64,000 bases of DNA from Blastocystis hominis (Eukaryota; Sar; Bigyra; Opalinata; Blastocystidae), in NCBI RefSeq assembly GCF_000151665.1, contig NW_013171866.1:558001-622000 (forward strand), read 5' to 3'. Made by a program: the position numbers and the translations under genes. The notes beneath the pieces were generated by a model, which was not told the DNA's origin, did not search any database, and saw only the letters and a program-made list of their open reading frames with translations. Below are positions 7,030 to 15,246 of the stretch, one piece after another; the stretch's first letter is position 1, and each line of letters starts with the position of its first letter.

Positions 7030-8067
7030 TCAGTACACTCTCCTTCGAATTACTGACTCGTGCATCTTGTTCTCGTTCTGGGGCAGGGCTGTGAGAATGC
7101 GATTCTTTTTTTTCGTCGGGACTTCAATTGCTTGTGTCTCGTTGTCCAGGTCAGAAATATCGTAGCCGGCACCAGCTTTGCTTTCCTTTCCCTGAATCTG
7201 GTTTGCGACGTCTGCGATGCCATCCTTTGCCATGTCACCCACCACGTTCGCGATCTGTTTCACAGTATCCGATCCTGTCTTCTGGGATACATAGTTCAAT
7301 CCCTTGTTGATCGCGTTATTCGCAGCATTCGTGCCAGCATTCACCAGAATATCGGTGATGGGTTTCAACTTGTCGGCATTGTTGTCGTACCAACCTTTGA
7401 TCTTGTTCCAGGCATTCTTGAAGAACGTGCCAACACGACTTGAACCGGCGTACAAGGCTCCACCTCGGACTTCGATGTTTTTACTTTGTCGTTCGATGGC
7501 TTTCATGGTCTTCAACACGTCGTCGTAGTCGGATGGGTTGATTCCATTGAGGAACACAGCAGAAGCTCCGCCGGATCGAAGATCCGGCGAGGGGGAAGCA
7601 CAGCTTCCCCCTGTCGCTCCGCCGAATTTCAGCGCGCCACCCTCCTTACCCTTCACTAGCTCTTTGAGGCTTGAGATGATCTGTGGAGCCATCTGAATGA
7701 GCGCTGGGATGATCGTGGCAGCAAGAGTACCAAGTGCTCCGCCTTTCTTTAGTCCGGTCAGCTCGTTCATCAATTGCGCTTCATTGAATGCCAGGGCTCC
7801 TCCGGGTTTACAACTTCCCCCTGCTGCGCCACCTTCCTTGAAGCCAATGGCTCCACCGGTGTCCTTGAAGCCAATGGCACCAGCACTTTTCGCTGGAGCT
7901 CGCTTCGGTGATCGTTTCTTTCTCTTTGGTGTGTTGTTTACTGGTGCTTCGAGTTCCTTGTGTAGATTCAATGTCTTGCGTCGATCCACAATCGTTCCAC
8001 TATCCTGTTCTCGGAAATCGGGTTCGCCATAGAAAGCAGATATATCAACAGTGAATGGAATTGCCAT
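7030..8067 (-). CDS. Gly-rich virion precursor, pVI-like
   Basis: 345 residues. The N-terminal half is basic and carries repeated short Gly-Gly-Ala blocks (TGGAIGFK, EGGAAGG, PGGALAF, KGGALG, EGGALKFGGA, RGGALYAG) separating hydrophobic or amphipathic segments, e.g. LGTLAATIIPALIQMAPQII. The part after RGGALYAG (FFKNAWNKIKGWYDNNADKL, then a NAINKGLNYV helix) resembles in layout the membrane-lytic amphipathic region of adenovirus protein VI released by protease cleavage at a GG site. The adenain-like protease gene is next door, so maturation by it is plausible. One hairpin pair (7570-7611) is translated in frame. The start lies in GCATAAATGG. Confidence 0.6.
   Translation of the reverse strand: MAIPFTVDISAFYGEPDFREQDSGTIVDRRKTLNLHKELEAPVNNTPKRKKRSPKRAPAKSAGAIGFKDTGGAIGFKEGGAAGGSCKPGGALAFNEAQLMNELTGLKKGGALGTLAATIIPALIQMAPQIISSLKELVKGKEGGALKFGGATGGSCASPSPDLRSGGASAVFLNGINPSDYDDVLKTMKAIERQSKNIEVRGGALYAGSSRVGTFFKNAWNKIKGWYDNNADKLKPITDILVNAGTNAANNAINKGLNYVSQKTGSDTVKQIANVVGDMAKDGIADVANQIQGKESKAGAGYDISDLDNETQAIEVPTKKKNRILTALPQNENKMHESVIRRRVY
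7570..7611. repeat. Double hairpin inside precursor-protein gene
   Basis: CCGGATC-GAA-GATCCGG, CGA, then GGGGGAAGC-ACA-GCTTCCCCC. It lies between two copies of GCTCCGCCG, which may be a target duplication or just repeated Gly-Gly-Ala codons. Translated in frame. Confidence 0.7.
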
Positions 8068-8106
8068 TTATGCCTACAAAGTGAAAAGCGAATTGTCCGT
8101 CTTCAT

Positions 8107-8766
8107 TTAGCCATTGAAACCTTGTGTAATGAACATATCCTTGATCGTGTTGTACGTATTTTGCAGATATTGCTCGAATTGTTGATCTACATTGACAGCA
8201 AACCGTTTGATCTTGTTTTTCATGTAGTCCAAATAATCAGGAGTTAGATCCTTACTATTAGCTACTCGTATGAAGAAACTCATCAGTTCGGGGTCTTCAT
8301 TTCGATCACGATAAGCCCTGAAGAGACGTGAGAATCCAAGGTCATTTGCAAATTGAGCGAAAACAGGATTGTTGAAATTGCGAGCAAGCAAACTTGAGAA
8401 AGCAATGAAATCTTCGCGAGTATCATCGCTTTCCCAACTTTCCTTGGTGGAATTAGAATCTTTACTTTCATACGCGTCAATCAAGGCTGCAGCTCGATTC
8501 ACTTGATCGATTGCTTGAGGTGTGAAACTAGCATTTACACTTTCAGATTGACGACCGTCCAGTACAATCACAGGTTGAATTTGTGGCTGATTCCGGAAAT
8601 ATTCATATGATTGCCAAATGGCATCCATTAAGTTCTGGATTCCTCTCATATTCTGCTGATACAATTGTTGATATAATTGTTCCCGGGACAGCTGAGTATC
8701 AGCAAAATGATTACTCATTGTAGTAAGCAGCTGACCAGTTTGAGCATGTCCATCAAACAATGGCAT
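8107..8766 (-). CDS. Unknown helical element protein
   Basis: 219 residues, mostly helical and polar, starting with a heptad-like region (LSREQLYQQLYQQNMRGIQNLMDAI) and lacking membrane segments. No family is recognised. The ATG lies 14 bp inside the end of the upstream 629-residue gene, so the two are probably expressed together. Both look like internal structural or tegument-type virion components; that is inferred. Confidence 0.6.
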   Translation of the reverse strand: MPLFDGHAQTGQLLTTMSNHFADTQLSREQLYQQLYQQNMRGIQNLMDAIWQSYEYFRNQPQIQPVIVLDGRQSESVNASFTPQAIDQVNRAAALIDAYESKDSNSTKESWESDDTREDFIAFSSLLARNFNNPVFAQFANDLGFSRLFRAYRDRNEDPELMSFFIRVANSKDLTPDYLDYMKNKIKRFAVNVDQQFEQYLQNTYNTIKDMFITQGFNG

Positions 8767-10642
8767 TAGCCAACATCTTGTCAGACAGGTTGTTAGTTTG
8801 AGTCTGATTATCAGTGAGTTGGCTACTCATGGAATTGAATCCATTTGTCAACATGTTAGCCGTCTGAGTCTGATTATCAGTGAGTTGGCTACTCATGGAA
8901 TTGAATCCATTTGTCAACAGGTTACCAGTTTTAGTCTGATTGTCAGTGAGTTGATCAACAATTGCACCCGTAGAATCTTTGATTAACTTGGTTGTTTGAT
9001 CTTGTCCTTGTTCATATTGGTTGCCCAGAGCATTCGTACCATCCAATAGTTGTTTCCTAGTTGTCTTTCCCTCTTCTTTAACAACTTTACCAAGAGTTAC
9101 CAGTTTCATATTCATAAGCGCTATTCTATTAGAAATATTTCTAAACATAGGTGCGAAACGATTGAATGATTCAACCAACCGTTTGTTGATTTCGTCATAT
9201 GCTTTTTCCAACTCACCAGATACGAATTTCTGAATGAAGCTATTTCGCTCTAGCCATTGTTTCAAGAAATCATTGTACTGCGTCTTCATGAACTCTGTCA
9301 ATTCATCAATTCGCATTTCACTTTGTGTTGGAATCAATGCTTTGATATCAGCAATTGCAGGAGGATCGGGTTTGTTTTCAATACCTTGCAGACGAGCTTC
9401 GACTTGTTGCAAATACTGATTACTATTTTTAATCACAGCCTTCTGTTGATTTACCAAGTCACCAATTTTCTGGATCAACTTGTTGTCTCCTGTCGCAATG
9501 CTTTTTGCCAGTTCAGCATACTTATCACTCAACGACTTGATTCCTTGGTTCGTTTTTTGCAATTTGGTATTAACATCCTTCAACAAGTTCAACATCTTAG
9601 GATAACCATTCTGCGCATCTTGTAAGAAGTTGATTCGTTGTGCTACTTGGGTGACTACTTTGTAAATATTGCCAAGGTTCGCCTGGATATCGAAGCTGTT
9701 CATCACAGCAATCACATCATCCAACTTATCGAGAATGGGTGCCACATCCAAATTGACGACCGGTGGCGGCGCATTCATCTCTTGTACCACCTCACTACTT
9801 AGATCTACATGTCGTGATTCGGGTTTGATCATCCATTGGCCATGTTCAACACGACCTTCAGATCGCAATTTATTGTATTCCGGACTACCTCGCGTTGCTT
9901 TATGTGTTAAACCATGAACATATACCGTACTATTGTCGTCATTCCATAATAGAAGTGTTTCCTCTGGATCGACATTTACCGACAGATCATTTCGCAGGCT
10001 ATCAATATCATTATGAAACGATACACTCTGTTGAGCAAATGTGTTGACGCTTTCTCCCATTCGTTGAACCGCATTCGATATGTTGTCCGCAGCATTCTTC
10101 ATTTCTTCGATACTAGCTCCAAAATCACCAGGTAAATTCATGATTTGTATCTCGCCTGCATGCTCTGTAGGGAAGATGATACGATAGGGCGATACAGGTT
10201 CATATCCAAATGGATTATCAAACACAGCTCGTTTCTCCATATTGAGTAACTTGTGATTCACAGATTGAACAACGATCTTGTTGAATTGTCTGTCAATTTT
10301 GGCATTGTAGACCACGTTGTCCTCGAATGAGTACAGCAGCACGTTCTCTTTATCAATTCGTCGAATTTGATAACCACGCATGTTTGAAATGGGAGTACGA
10401 CGTCGATCAGCGGGTGAGAGATTCATGTACGAATCAAACATCGCTCGCTTTTCTAGCCAATGATCACTCATCATTCGCTGTTGATTATATTCATCTTCAA
10501 CGACTTTATCGAAATATCGATTCAACATCCTGTCCATTATTCTTCTCGATTTCACTTTGTATCTTCTGCTTCGAATGATTGGAATTATAGGAACATAATC
10601 ACCTTCACGCCACTCGAGTTCTTGTGTACTTGGTTCATCCAT
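8753..10642 (-). CDS. Large coiled-coil structural protein
   Basis: 629 residues. The N-terminal ~200 residues form a basic domain (RRYKVKSRRIMDRMLNRYFDKVV). From ~180 on the protein is dominated by long coiled coils (FNRFAPMFRNISNRIALMNMKL, KAVIKNSNQYLQQVEARLQGI). The last ~80 residues contain 22-residue tandem repeats (QLTDNQTQTANMLTNGFNSMSS). The start is in CAAAGTAAATGG. No family is recognised. Length, coiled coils and tail repeats recall phage tape-measure or fiber-stalk proteins, but that is only an analogy. Confidence 0.65.
   Translation of the reverse strand: MDEPSTQELEWREGDYVPIIPIIRSRRYKVKSRRIMDRMLNRYFDKVVEDEYNQQRMMSDHWLEKRAMFDSYMNLSPADRRRTPISNMRGYQIRRIDKENVLLYSFEDNVVYNAKIDRQFNKIVVQSVNHKLLNMEKRAVFDNPFGYEPVSPYRIIFPTEHAGEIQIMNLPGDFGASIEEMKNAADNISNAVQRMGESVNTFAQQSVSFHNDIDSLRNDLSVNVDPEETLLLWNDDNSTVYVHGLTHKATRGSPEYNKLRSEGRVEHGQWMIKPESRHVDLSSEVVQEMNAPPPVVNLDVAPILDKLDDVIAVMNSFDIQANLGNIYKVVTQVAQRINFLQDAQNGYPKMLNLLKDVNTKLQKTNQGIKSLSDKYAELAKSIATGDNKLIQKIGDLVNQQKAVIKNSNQYLQQVEARLQGIENKPDPPAIADIKALIPTQSEMRIDELTEFMKTQYNDFLKQWLERNSFIQKFVSGELEKAYDEINKRLVESFNRFAPMFRNISNRIALMNMKLVTLGKVVKEEGKTTRKQLLDGTNALGNQYEQGQDQTTKLIKDSTGAIVDQLTDNQTKTGNLLTNGFNSMSSQLTDNQTQTANMLTNGFNSMSSQLTDNQTQTNNLSDKMLANAIV
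8790..8960 (-). repeat. 66-bp tandem repeat encoding 22-residue units
   Basis: About 2.5 copies of a 66-bp unit ending the coiled-coil gene. The first two copies are nearly identical, which points to recent expansion; copy number may differ between element copies. Confidence 0.8.
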
Positions 10643-11344
10643 TTACTTTGTCTTTTTCGAATAGCACGAAATCGTGAATGAGATATACACATTCGAATTC
10701 AAGGAGATCGGACGGTCATTCGCGTCTGTCAGTACCCAATCAATGTAGTCCAGGTTCGATTGTTCAATCACATCGATCGATAGGTTGTCCCAGGTGATCA
10801 TGTTGTTCAGTCCCATCGATACATGAATCAGGTTATCGATCAACGGACTCTTCAGACCGAATGTTTGAGCATTGATACTACTGTAGACTCGGATCACACT
10901 CATGCCATTCGTGATGTCGTATGGCTCTGAGGCAGCAACGTTGCTACCTCCTACCACACCTTCCAACTTGAGGATACTCGTGTAATCAGGTGTGCCACTA
11001 AGGTCAACAGCGGTCGCCACATCACTGTTCAAGTATGCTCGGTTAACATCGTCTACCTGGATGGAATCGGCTATCGCACGGCATAACTCGGTAATCGAGT
11101 AGTAGCCAGGACCGACGTTGTACACCATTTCAAACCCTGACAGCATTTGAACCTTCACCACATTCATTGCACGAATGTTCCAGAGAGAAGTGGTATCGAT
11201 CTTGCATGTAATCGAAGTGATCTTGTACACAAGGTCACGAGGCATGATCACTGTGTTGAACGTTTCATGGTATCGTTCGTTGTTCTTCGGAATTACTGTA
11301 TTGTGGTTAATCACACTTACCGGTAGTGCACGATTATGACTCAT
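10643..11344 (-). CDS. Single-module relative of the large surface protein
   Basis: 233 residues that align by eye with one module of the 1,069-residue protein at 11663-14872: a G-P-G-Y-Y-S-I-T-E-L box followed by ALA/ALN-like residues, a D-(I/F)-T-N box, and a closing WVLTDANDRPISLNSNVYISFTI segment. This 'x-D-x-(N/D)-G-x-P-(I/L)-x-F' ending is seen in a known but uncharacterised Polinton protein family (from memory). The start is ACAATAAATG, overlapping the end of the upstream gene. A virion surface or penton-associated role is inferred. Confidence 0.6.
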   Translation of the reverse strand: MSHNRALPVSVINHNTVIPKNNERYHETFNTVIMPRDLVYKITSITCKIDTTSLWNIRAMNVVKVQMLSGFEMVYNVGPGYYSITELCRAIADSIQVDDVNRAYLNSDVATAVDLSGTPDYTSILKLEGVVGGSNVAASEPYDITNGMSVIRVYSSINAQTFGLKSPLIDNLIHVSMGLNNMITWDNLSIDVIEQSNLDYIDWVLTDANDRPISLNSNVYISFTISCYSKKTK

Positions 11345-11666
11345 TTATTGTGTGGAAGTGAATGCACACTGTAATCGGCATTGGCAGGGCAATCGTTGCA
11401 CCGGTCTTATCGGTCAACGAGAATGACCATTTGCGACTTTTGGGTACCACGACGTTCATGTGTGCATTCTCCGTGTACTCCTCGTTCAATACAACCAACG
11501 GAGACTGTCGTCGTTCTTGCATGTTGTTCACTCGATCAAGGACAAGGCAGGTGCCAGGCGATTCTCCCTTCATAGTCACTCTGTCGATTACCATGTCGCT
11601 TTTGATGAGATTGTTACTTGTGAATTCATGTTCGTACGTTCGAGCAATGTTGAACACTAGATTCAT
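11334..11666 (-). CDS. Small beta-rich element protein
   Basis: 110 residues, beta-rich (WSFSLTDKTGATIALPMPITVCIHFHT). Its ending, SLTDKTGATI...PITVCIHFHT, resembles the closing strand pair of the adjacent module family, so it may be a half-module relative. It overlaps its downstream neighbour by 11 bp and its upstream neighbour by 4 bp; the start is AATAATAAATG. Function unknown. Confidence 0.55.
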   Translation of the reverse strand: MNLVFNIARTYEHEFTSNNLIKSDMVIDRVTMKGESPGTCLVLDRVNNMQERRQSPLVVLNEEYTENAHMNVVVPKSRKWSFSLTDKTGATIALPMPITVCIHFHTINES

Positions 11667-14600
11667 TTATTATTTCCTCCTGAAACGGTGAATCCGATTA
11701 GCAGGTACACGTTCCCAATGAACGATAGCGGGTCACCATTTTCGTCCTTCAATTCGTACACGATGCGATCAAGCAATTCAGAACATGGTACCAACATGCG
11801 ATTCTTGTAGAAGTAATTCTTGTACAAGCTGTCCATCGGGACATTCGCAAGCAGTGGTATCGTCTTGCTTTTCACGATGTTGCAATACAGCTGTATGTTC
11901 GATAGACCGTTCGTGATATCGACAGGATACTCGGCAACCATCGGACCATAGTTGGCATAGTACACACCATCGTCGAAAGGGATACGCCATGTATGCGATT
12001 GCGATCCTGAAGCGGGAACGATGGTTCCCAGGTTGCCACTCAACGAGAACACGTAGTCTGCGTGAATGTAGTACCCATCTGACTCAGCTTTCCATCGTAT
12101 GTTCAGTGCAGCCGAGTCAAAACACTGGTTCATGTGCCATATCATGTCAGTCTGAGTCAATCGTGATGGTATGGTCCACGTGAATGTCTGAACGTCATCC
12201 GTGTACGTGATATCAGTCTCGGGGGAAGCACTGCTTCCCTCTTCGTCCAGTGTCATCATTCCGTACGGGAAGCGAATCGTTGTGTTAGCCGTGTACGACT
12301 CAGATTGTTCCCAGTCAACGAAGGTAGCCAATGATGGAACAACAACTTCATCATTCCTCACATAGTGGGGCAGCGAAGCTGCCCCGGGGAAGCTTTGCTT
12401 CCCCACATACGTAACACGTGTCGGTTGTATGAATTCGATCGACACAGCACGATCGGAATACGTACTACCTTTGATCATATTCGTCACATTCAGTCCATCG
12501 ATGTTTGCCATCGCAAACTCGTAAGGTGATGTCAACTCGGGCATTCTGATGTAGTAATTGCGATAAAACTCGAAATAACAAGACAAATACACACCACCTG
12601 GTTCAGCGTATGGTCCGGGTATAATCTTGAAAAATGGATTATCACAAAACAATATGAATCGTGGTTCTGTACCATTTCGACATCCCATTCGTACTCGACC
12701 ACCATTATCTGCAATGACATATACCAAGTACCCTCCGAGAGACGCATCTACATATATCTTATTGATCACATTAGCGATCATATTCACGATATCAATAGCG
12801 CTATAATGACCTCGTTGGATTGTGAGAGGTCTTTCGCCATATCCACGTATTCCAAGTATAAAATTCGTCGTATCGATAAACACTTTCGTGTGATATATAC
12901 TATCCTTGGAATACCAAGGTCCGATCGAAGAACCATTCGATGACACCAAGTCACCTGTATTTTCCGATGTGATATGCAATTCCAATTCTGGTGCATAGTC
13001 CTTCGCAGTCCATGACATGCTTTCTCTATTGTCATTCACCGTCCACGCAATCGCATTCTGGTGAGATGGAGGTAGTTCCATAGCACTCGCATATCGAGCA
13101 TTGAGTTCATTAAAACATGTGGTTGTAAGAGTATTCATCTTGATCGGGGTAGACGTATCTTCCGTTATGTAGAATTCACCACTATCGAGTACTGAACCAT
13201 CAGCTAAACGCATCGTGTATGTCGCGAGAGGCTTTAGCAGGAACCGATTATCATTCGTACGCATTTTCCAGTCATACGCAATGAAGGTGTTTGATCCTAT
13301 GTACGCATGACCACCAATACCTTGATCATTCGTCATATCAGGTGGGGAATCGCTTTCAGGGTTGAACGAAGTTTCCATAGGTCGTTCGATGCACAGGTTC
13401 TGCACAGATGGAGACAGTTTGAACCATGGAGTCCAACCAAAACCATTGATCGTCGTGTCATCACTGGATCGATCGAAATACCATCCGTCTGCTTGGACAT
13501 TGAAGCGAACATGATCAACCTCGATCGTCATGGATGTGAGTGGAAGCACTTTCACCATCTCAGCACCGACAGCCTCGATGAACTCGCTGAACGTGTAGTA
13601 ACCGACAGGCAATGTCAACATGTGCGATTCCCTGCTGTCAGTAACAACCACGTGATTACACGAGGAAGACAGGTAGTAGCGCTTCGGGTTATCCACTCCT
13701 TTCACCAAGATGTCAGATTCGAAACCAAGGATTGACCTGATCTCTGGTGCATTCGTGAAATCAATCATGTAGAAGTGATCTACCGTGATGTGGAACGCAT
13801 TCTCACCGCTATACACCAATTCGAACAGGGCATCACTTGCATTCAGCTTTGCAATGATCGTTTCGATGTCGTATGCACCGCGTGGTATCGCGATCTCTTG
13901 AATCGTAGCGCCAGCATTGATTAGCACCACTTGGTCAGTCGGCACGTTGTGCAACACGAAGTCCGTATACAACGACACAGACGAGATGTAGCACTGGTCG
14001 AACGAGAGAGGATTGTCCAGCTTCACTTCCTTCTTCGTGGTATTACCGAACACTTCGATCATACTGAACTGGTTTGCAGAGGCAATCGTTGGGGGTGACG
14101 ATGTCACCCCCGTGGGAAGCGAAGCTAGGCGGAACGAAGTTCCGCCGGGAGGCTTTGCCTCCCAAGCTTCCCCCATCGATGAAGGCACTTCATCATACAC
14201 GTCTTCAATCGTCAACTGGAGTTCGAATTCGCCGTTCAGTCGCATCATCTTGCCATCCATATCGCGGAAGACGAACATCAATTGATCAAACCGAGTGATC
14301 ATTGGTATACGCACGTCTTCCACACTTCGCACGTAGTCAGCCGTTGGATCGTCAATAATCATCGTGGTGAGCAGGTTGTTGTTCTGGTTGGCAATCTTCA
14401 GGTCCGATGATCGCACGATCGTCGAGTAGACCTGAATCACTTGGCGATTTCGCGTGATATCAATCACATTCGATCCACTGAACGAAGCAGGCAGAATGAC
14501 CGTTCGTCCATCGAAGCCGAGGATCTCACGAATGTCAGGTGCATCTGTGAAGTCAATGGTGTGTGGAGACTGAATCCAGATACAGCCGAACGACGAGGCG

Positions 14601-14872
14601 TTAGTAGATATCGAGAATGTAGTATCAGTCATGGTATTGAGCAAGGCAATGATCTCACTGATCGTGTAATAACCAGCAGGGATTGTCACAGTCTCATCAT
14701 TGCTGTTAGTAATCACATTCGTCGTGTCAACGTTGTTGAACATAGCCTGGGCATCCTTGGGTCGAAACAGGACAGTCATGGAAGTGATATAAGGATTCTT
14801 GTACTTGTAGGGGTTGATCCAGGTGAATGAGCCGTTGGTAGGTGAGCCTTGAATAAGCATGGAGTAGTGCAT
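11663..14872 (-). CDS. Large modular virion surface protein
   Basis: 1,069 residues built of about four to five modules. Each module has a box (I-P-A/R-G-x-Y-x-I-x-E-I-I-A-x-L-N), a D-F-T-(D/N)-A-P-(D/E)-I-R-(E/S)-I-L-G-F box and a closing F-x-D-x-(D/N)-G-(K/D)-x-(M/L)-x-F strand pair. Copies are seen around residues 1-220, 270-420, 420-560, 650-860 and 890-1065. There is no signal peptide. Hairpins at 12220-12241, 12365-12404 and 14089-14174 are translated in frame in linkers between modules. The ATG at 14872 has no TAAATG, unlike its neighbours. Role as a spike or vertex protein is inferred. A decayed copy of the first two modules ends element copy F. Confidence 0.7.
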   Translation of the reverse strand: MHYSMLIQGSPTNGSFTWINPYKYKNPYITSMTVLFRPKDAQAMFNNVDTTNVITNSNDETVTIPAGYYTISEIIALLNTMTDTTFSISTNASSFGCIWIQSPHTIDFTDAPDIREILGFDGRTVILPASFSGSNVIDITRNRQVIQVYSTIVRSSDLKIANQNNNLLTTMIIDDPTADYVRSVEDVRIPMITRFDQLMFVFRDMDGKMMRLNGEFELQLTIEDVYDEVPSSMGEAWEAKPPGGTSFRLASLPTGVTSSPPTIASANQFSMIEVFGNTTKKEVKLDNPLSFDQCYISSVSLYTDFVLHNVPTDQVVLINAGATIQEIAIPRGAYDIETIIAKLNASDALFELVYSGENAFHITVDHFYMIDFTNAPEIRSILGFESDILVKGVDNPKRYYLSSSCNHVVVTDSRESHMLTLPVGYYTFSEFIEAVGAEMVKVLPLTSMTIEVDHVRFNVQADGWYFDRSSDDTTINGFGWTPWFKLSPSVQNLCIERPMETSFNPESDSPPDMTNDQGIGGHAYIGSNTFIAYDWKMRTNDNRFLLKPLATYTMRLADGSVLDSGEFYITEDTSTPIKMNTLTTTCFNELNARYASAMELPPSHQNAIAWTVNDNRESMSWTAKDYAPELELHITSENTGDLVSSNGSSIGPWYSKDSIYHTKVFIDTTNFILGIRGYGERPLTIQRGHYSAIDIVNMIANVINKIYVDASLGGYLVYVIADNGGRVRMGCRNGTEPRFILFCDNPFFKIIPGPYAEPGGVYLSCYFEFYRNYYIRMPELTSPYEFAMANIDGLNVTNMIKGSTYSDRAVSIEFIQPTRVTYVGKQSFPGAASLPHYVRNDEVVVPSLATFVDWEQSESYTANTTIRFPYGMMTLDEEGSSASPETDITYTDDVQTFTWTIPSRLTQTDMIWHMNQCFDSAALNIRWKAESDGYYIHADYVFSLSGNLGTIVPASGSQSHTWRIPFDDGVYYANYGPMVAEYPVDITNGLSNIQLYCNIVKSKTIPLLANVPMDSLYKNYFYKNRMLVPCSELLDRIVYELKDENGDPLSFIGNVYLLIGFTVSGGNNK
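12220..12241. repeat. Single hairpin remnant in surface-protein gene
   Basis: GGGGGAAGC-ACT-GCTTCCCTC. It has one arm pair only, with one mismatch at the end, and may be a half or decaying double hairpin. Confidence 0.65.
12365..12404. repeat. Double hairpin with 5-bp direct repeat
   Basis: GGGGCAGC-GAA-GCTGCCCC followed by GGGGAAGC-TTT-GCTTCCCC, flanked by ACATA at 12360-12364 and 12405-12409. Translated in frame within the large surface protein. Confidence 0.88.
14089..14174. repeat. Nested double hairpins (one inserted in another)
   Basis: The outer element is GGGGGTGAC-GAT-GTCACCCCC followed by a GGGAAGC...GCTTCCC arm pair, flanked by ATCG (14085-14088 and 14175-14178). The outer second arm is split by an inner 37-bp copy (14127-14163: GGCGGAAC-GAA-GTTCCGCC + GGGAGGC-TTT-GCCTCCC) flanked by AAGCT (14122-14126 and 14164-14168). 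Removing the inner copy and one AAGCT restores a perfect outer hairpin with the usual GAA loop. Confidence 0.9.
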
Positions 14873-14906
14873 GGTCTTTCTCTCTTTACCTTAGTCAACA
14901 AGACAA

Positions 14907-14952
14907 TGGGGAGGAATCGAAGATTCCTCCCGGGGCAACGTACGTTGCCCCA
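14907..14952. repeat. Double hairpin near the end of element copy A
   Basis: GGAGGAATC-GAA-GATTCCTCC and GGGGCAAC-GTAC-GTTGCCCC, with outer T and A. It lies 35 bp upstream of the surface-protein start and is the last clear element sequence before host DNA. Confidence 0.85.
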
Positions 14953-15246
14953 TCACAACCATGGATACCATGGCCTACAATGGAAGTCAGGTTAACATTG
15001 CAGGAATTGGCCGAAATTGGCAGCCATGGGTTTCCGCGCGTTTCTTGTTATGGACATCGAGGTGAGCAGGTAGACAATGGCAGAAAATGGCCGAAAATGG
15101 TCGAAAAATGGTCGAAAAAAGTTCACCGCGGTTATTTGGTAGAAAATGGATTTTCGCGCATCTATCGCCTTTTCCCTACTACTAATACCACTCTGGAATG
15201 ATCATGATATGTACAATAGTAATATTATTATTATCATTCCAAAAAT
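14953..15246. other. Element/host junction region
   Basis: No gene seen. It contains short imperfect tandem units (AATGGCCGAAA / AATGGTCGAAAA, ~15075-15120) and the segment TTTTCGCGCATCTATCG...TACTACTA (~15150-15185), which weakly resembles ATTCGCGCTTTCTTCG...TACTACTA beyond element copy F (~59670-59705). That may mark the element terminus, but no inverted partner was found. Confidence 0.4.

Larger units (their letters stand above)
1..14952. mobile_element. Polinton/Maverick-type element, copy A (capsid half; cut by window edge)
   Basis: Intronless, closely packed genes on both strands include an A32-like packaging ATPase, an adenain-like cysteine protease, a probable double jelly-roll capsid protein, a KilA-N protein and modular surface proteins. 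This set is characteristic of Polintons. No polymerase or integrase of this copy lies in the window; they are expected to the left of position 1. The right boundary is set at the last double hairpin, just upstream of the surface-protein start; no terminal inverted repeat could be confirmed. Element genes lack the ~31-nt introns of host genes, and most start codons sit in TAAATG. Confidence 0.88.

Noticed and set aside
401-14952. Hairpins as ordinary rho-independent-style terminators
   Set aside because: Most lie inside genes, in frame, lack a U-tract and come as paired stem-loops with flanking direct repeats.
401-14952. CRISPR-like array of palindromic repeats
   Set aside because: No constant repeat sequence or regular spacers; stems differ between copies and spacing is irregular.
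14953-15200. Terminal inverted repeat of the Polinton
   Set aside because: Only a weak direct similarity to sequence beyond copy F was seen; no inverted partner near 52.0-52.4 kb.
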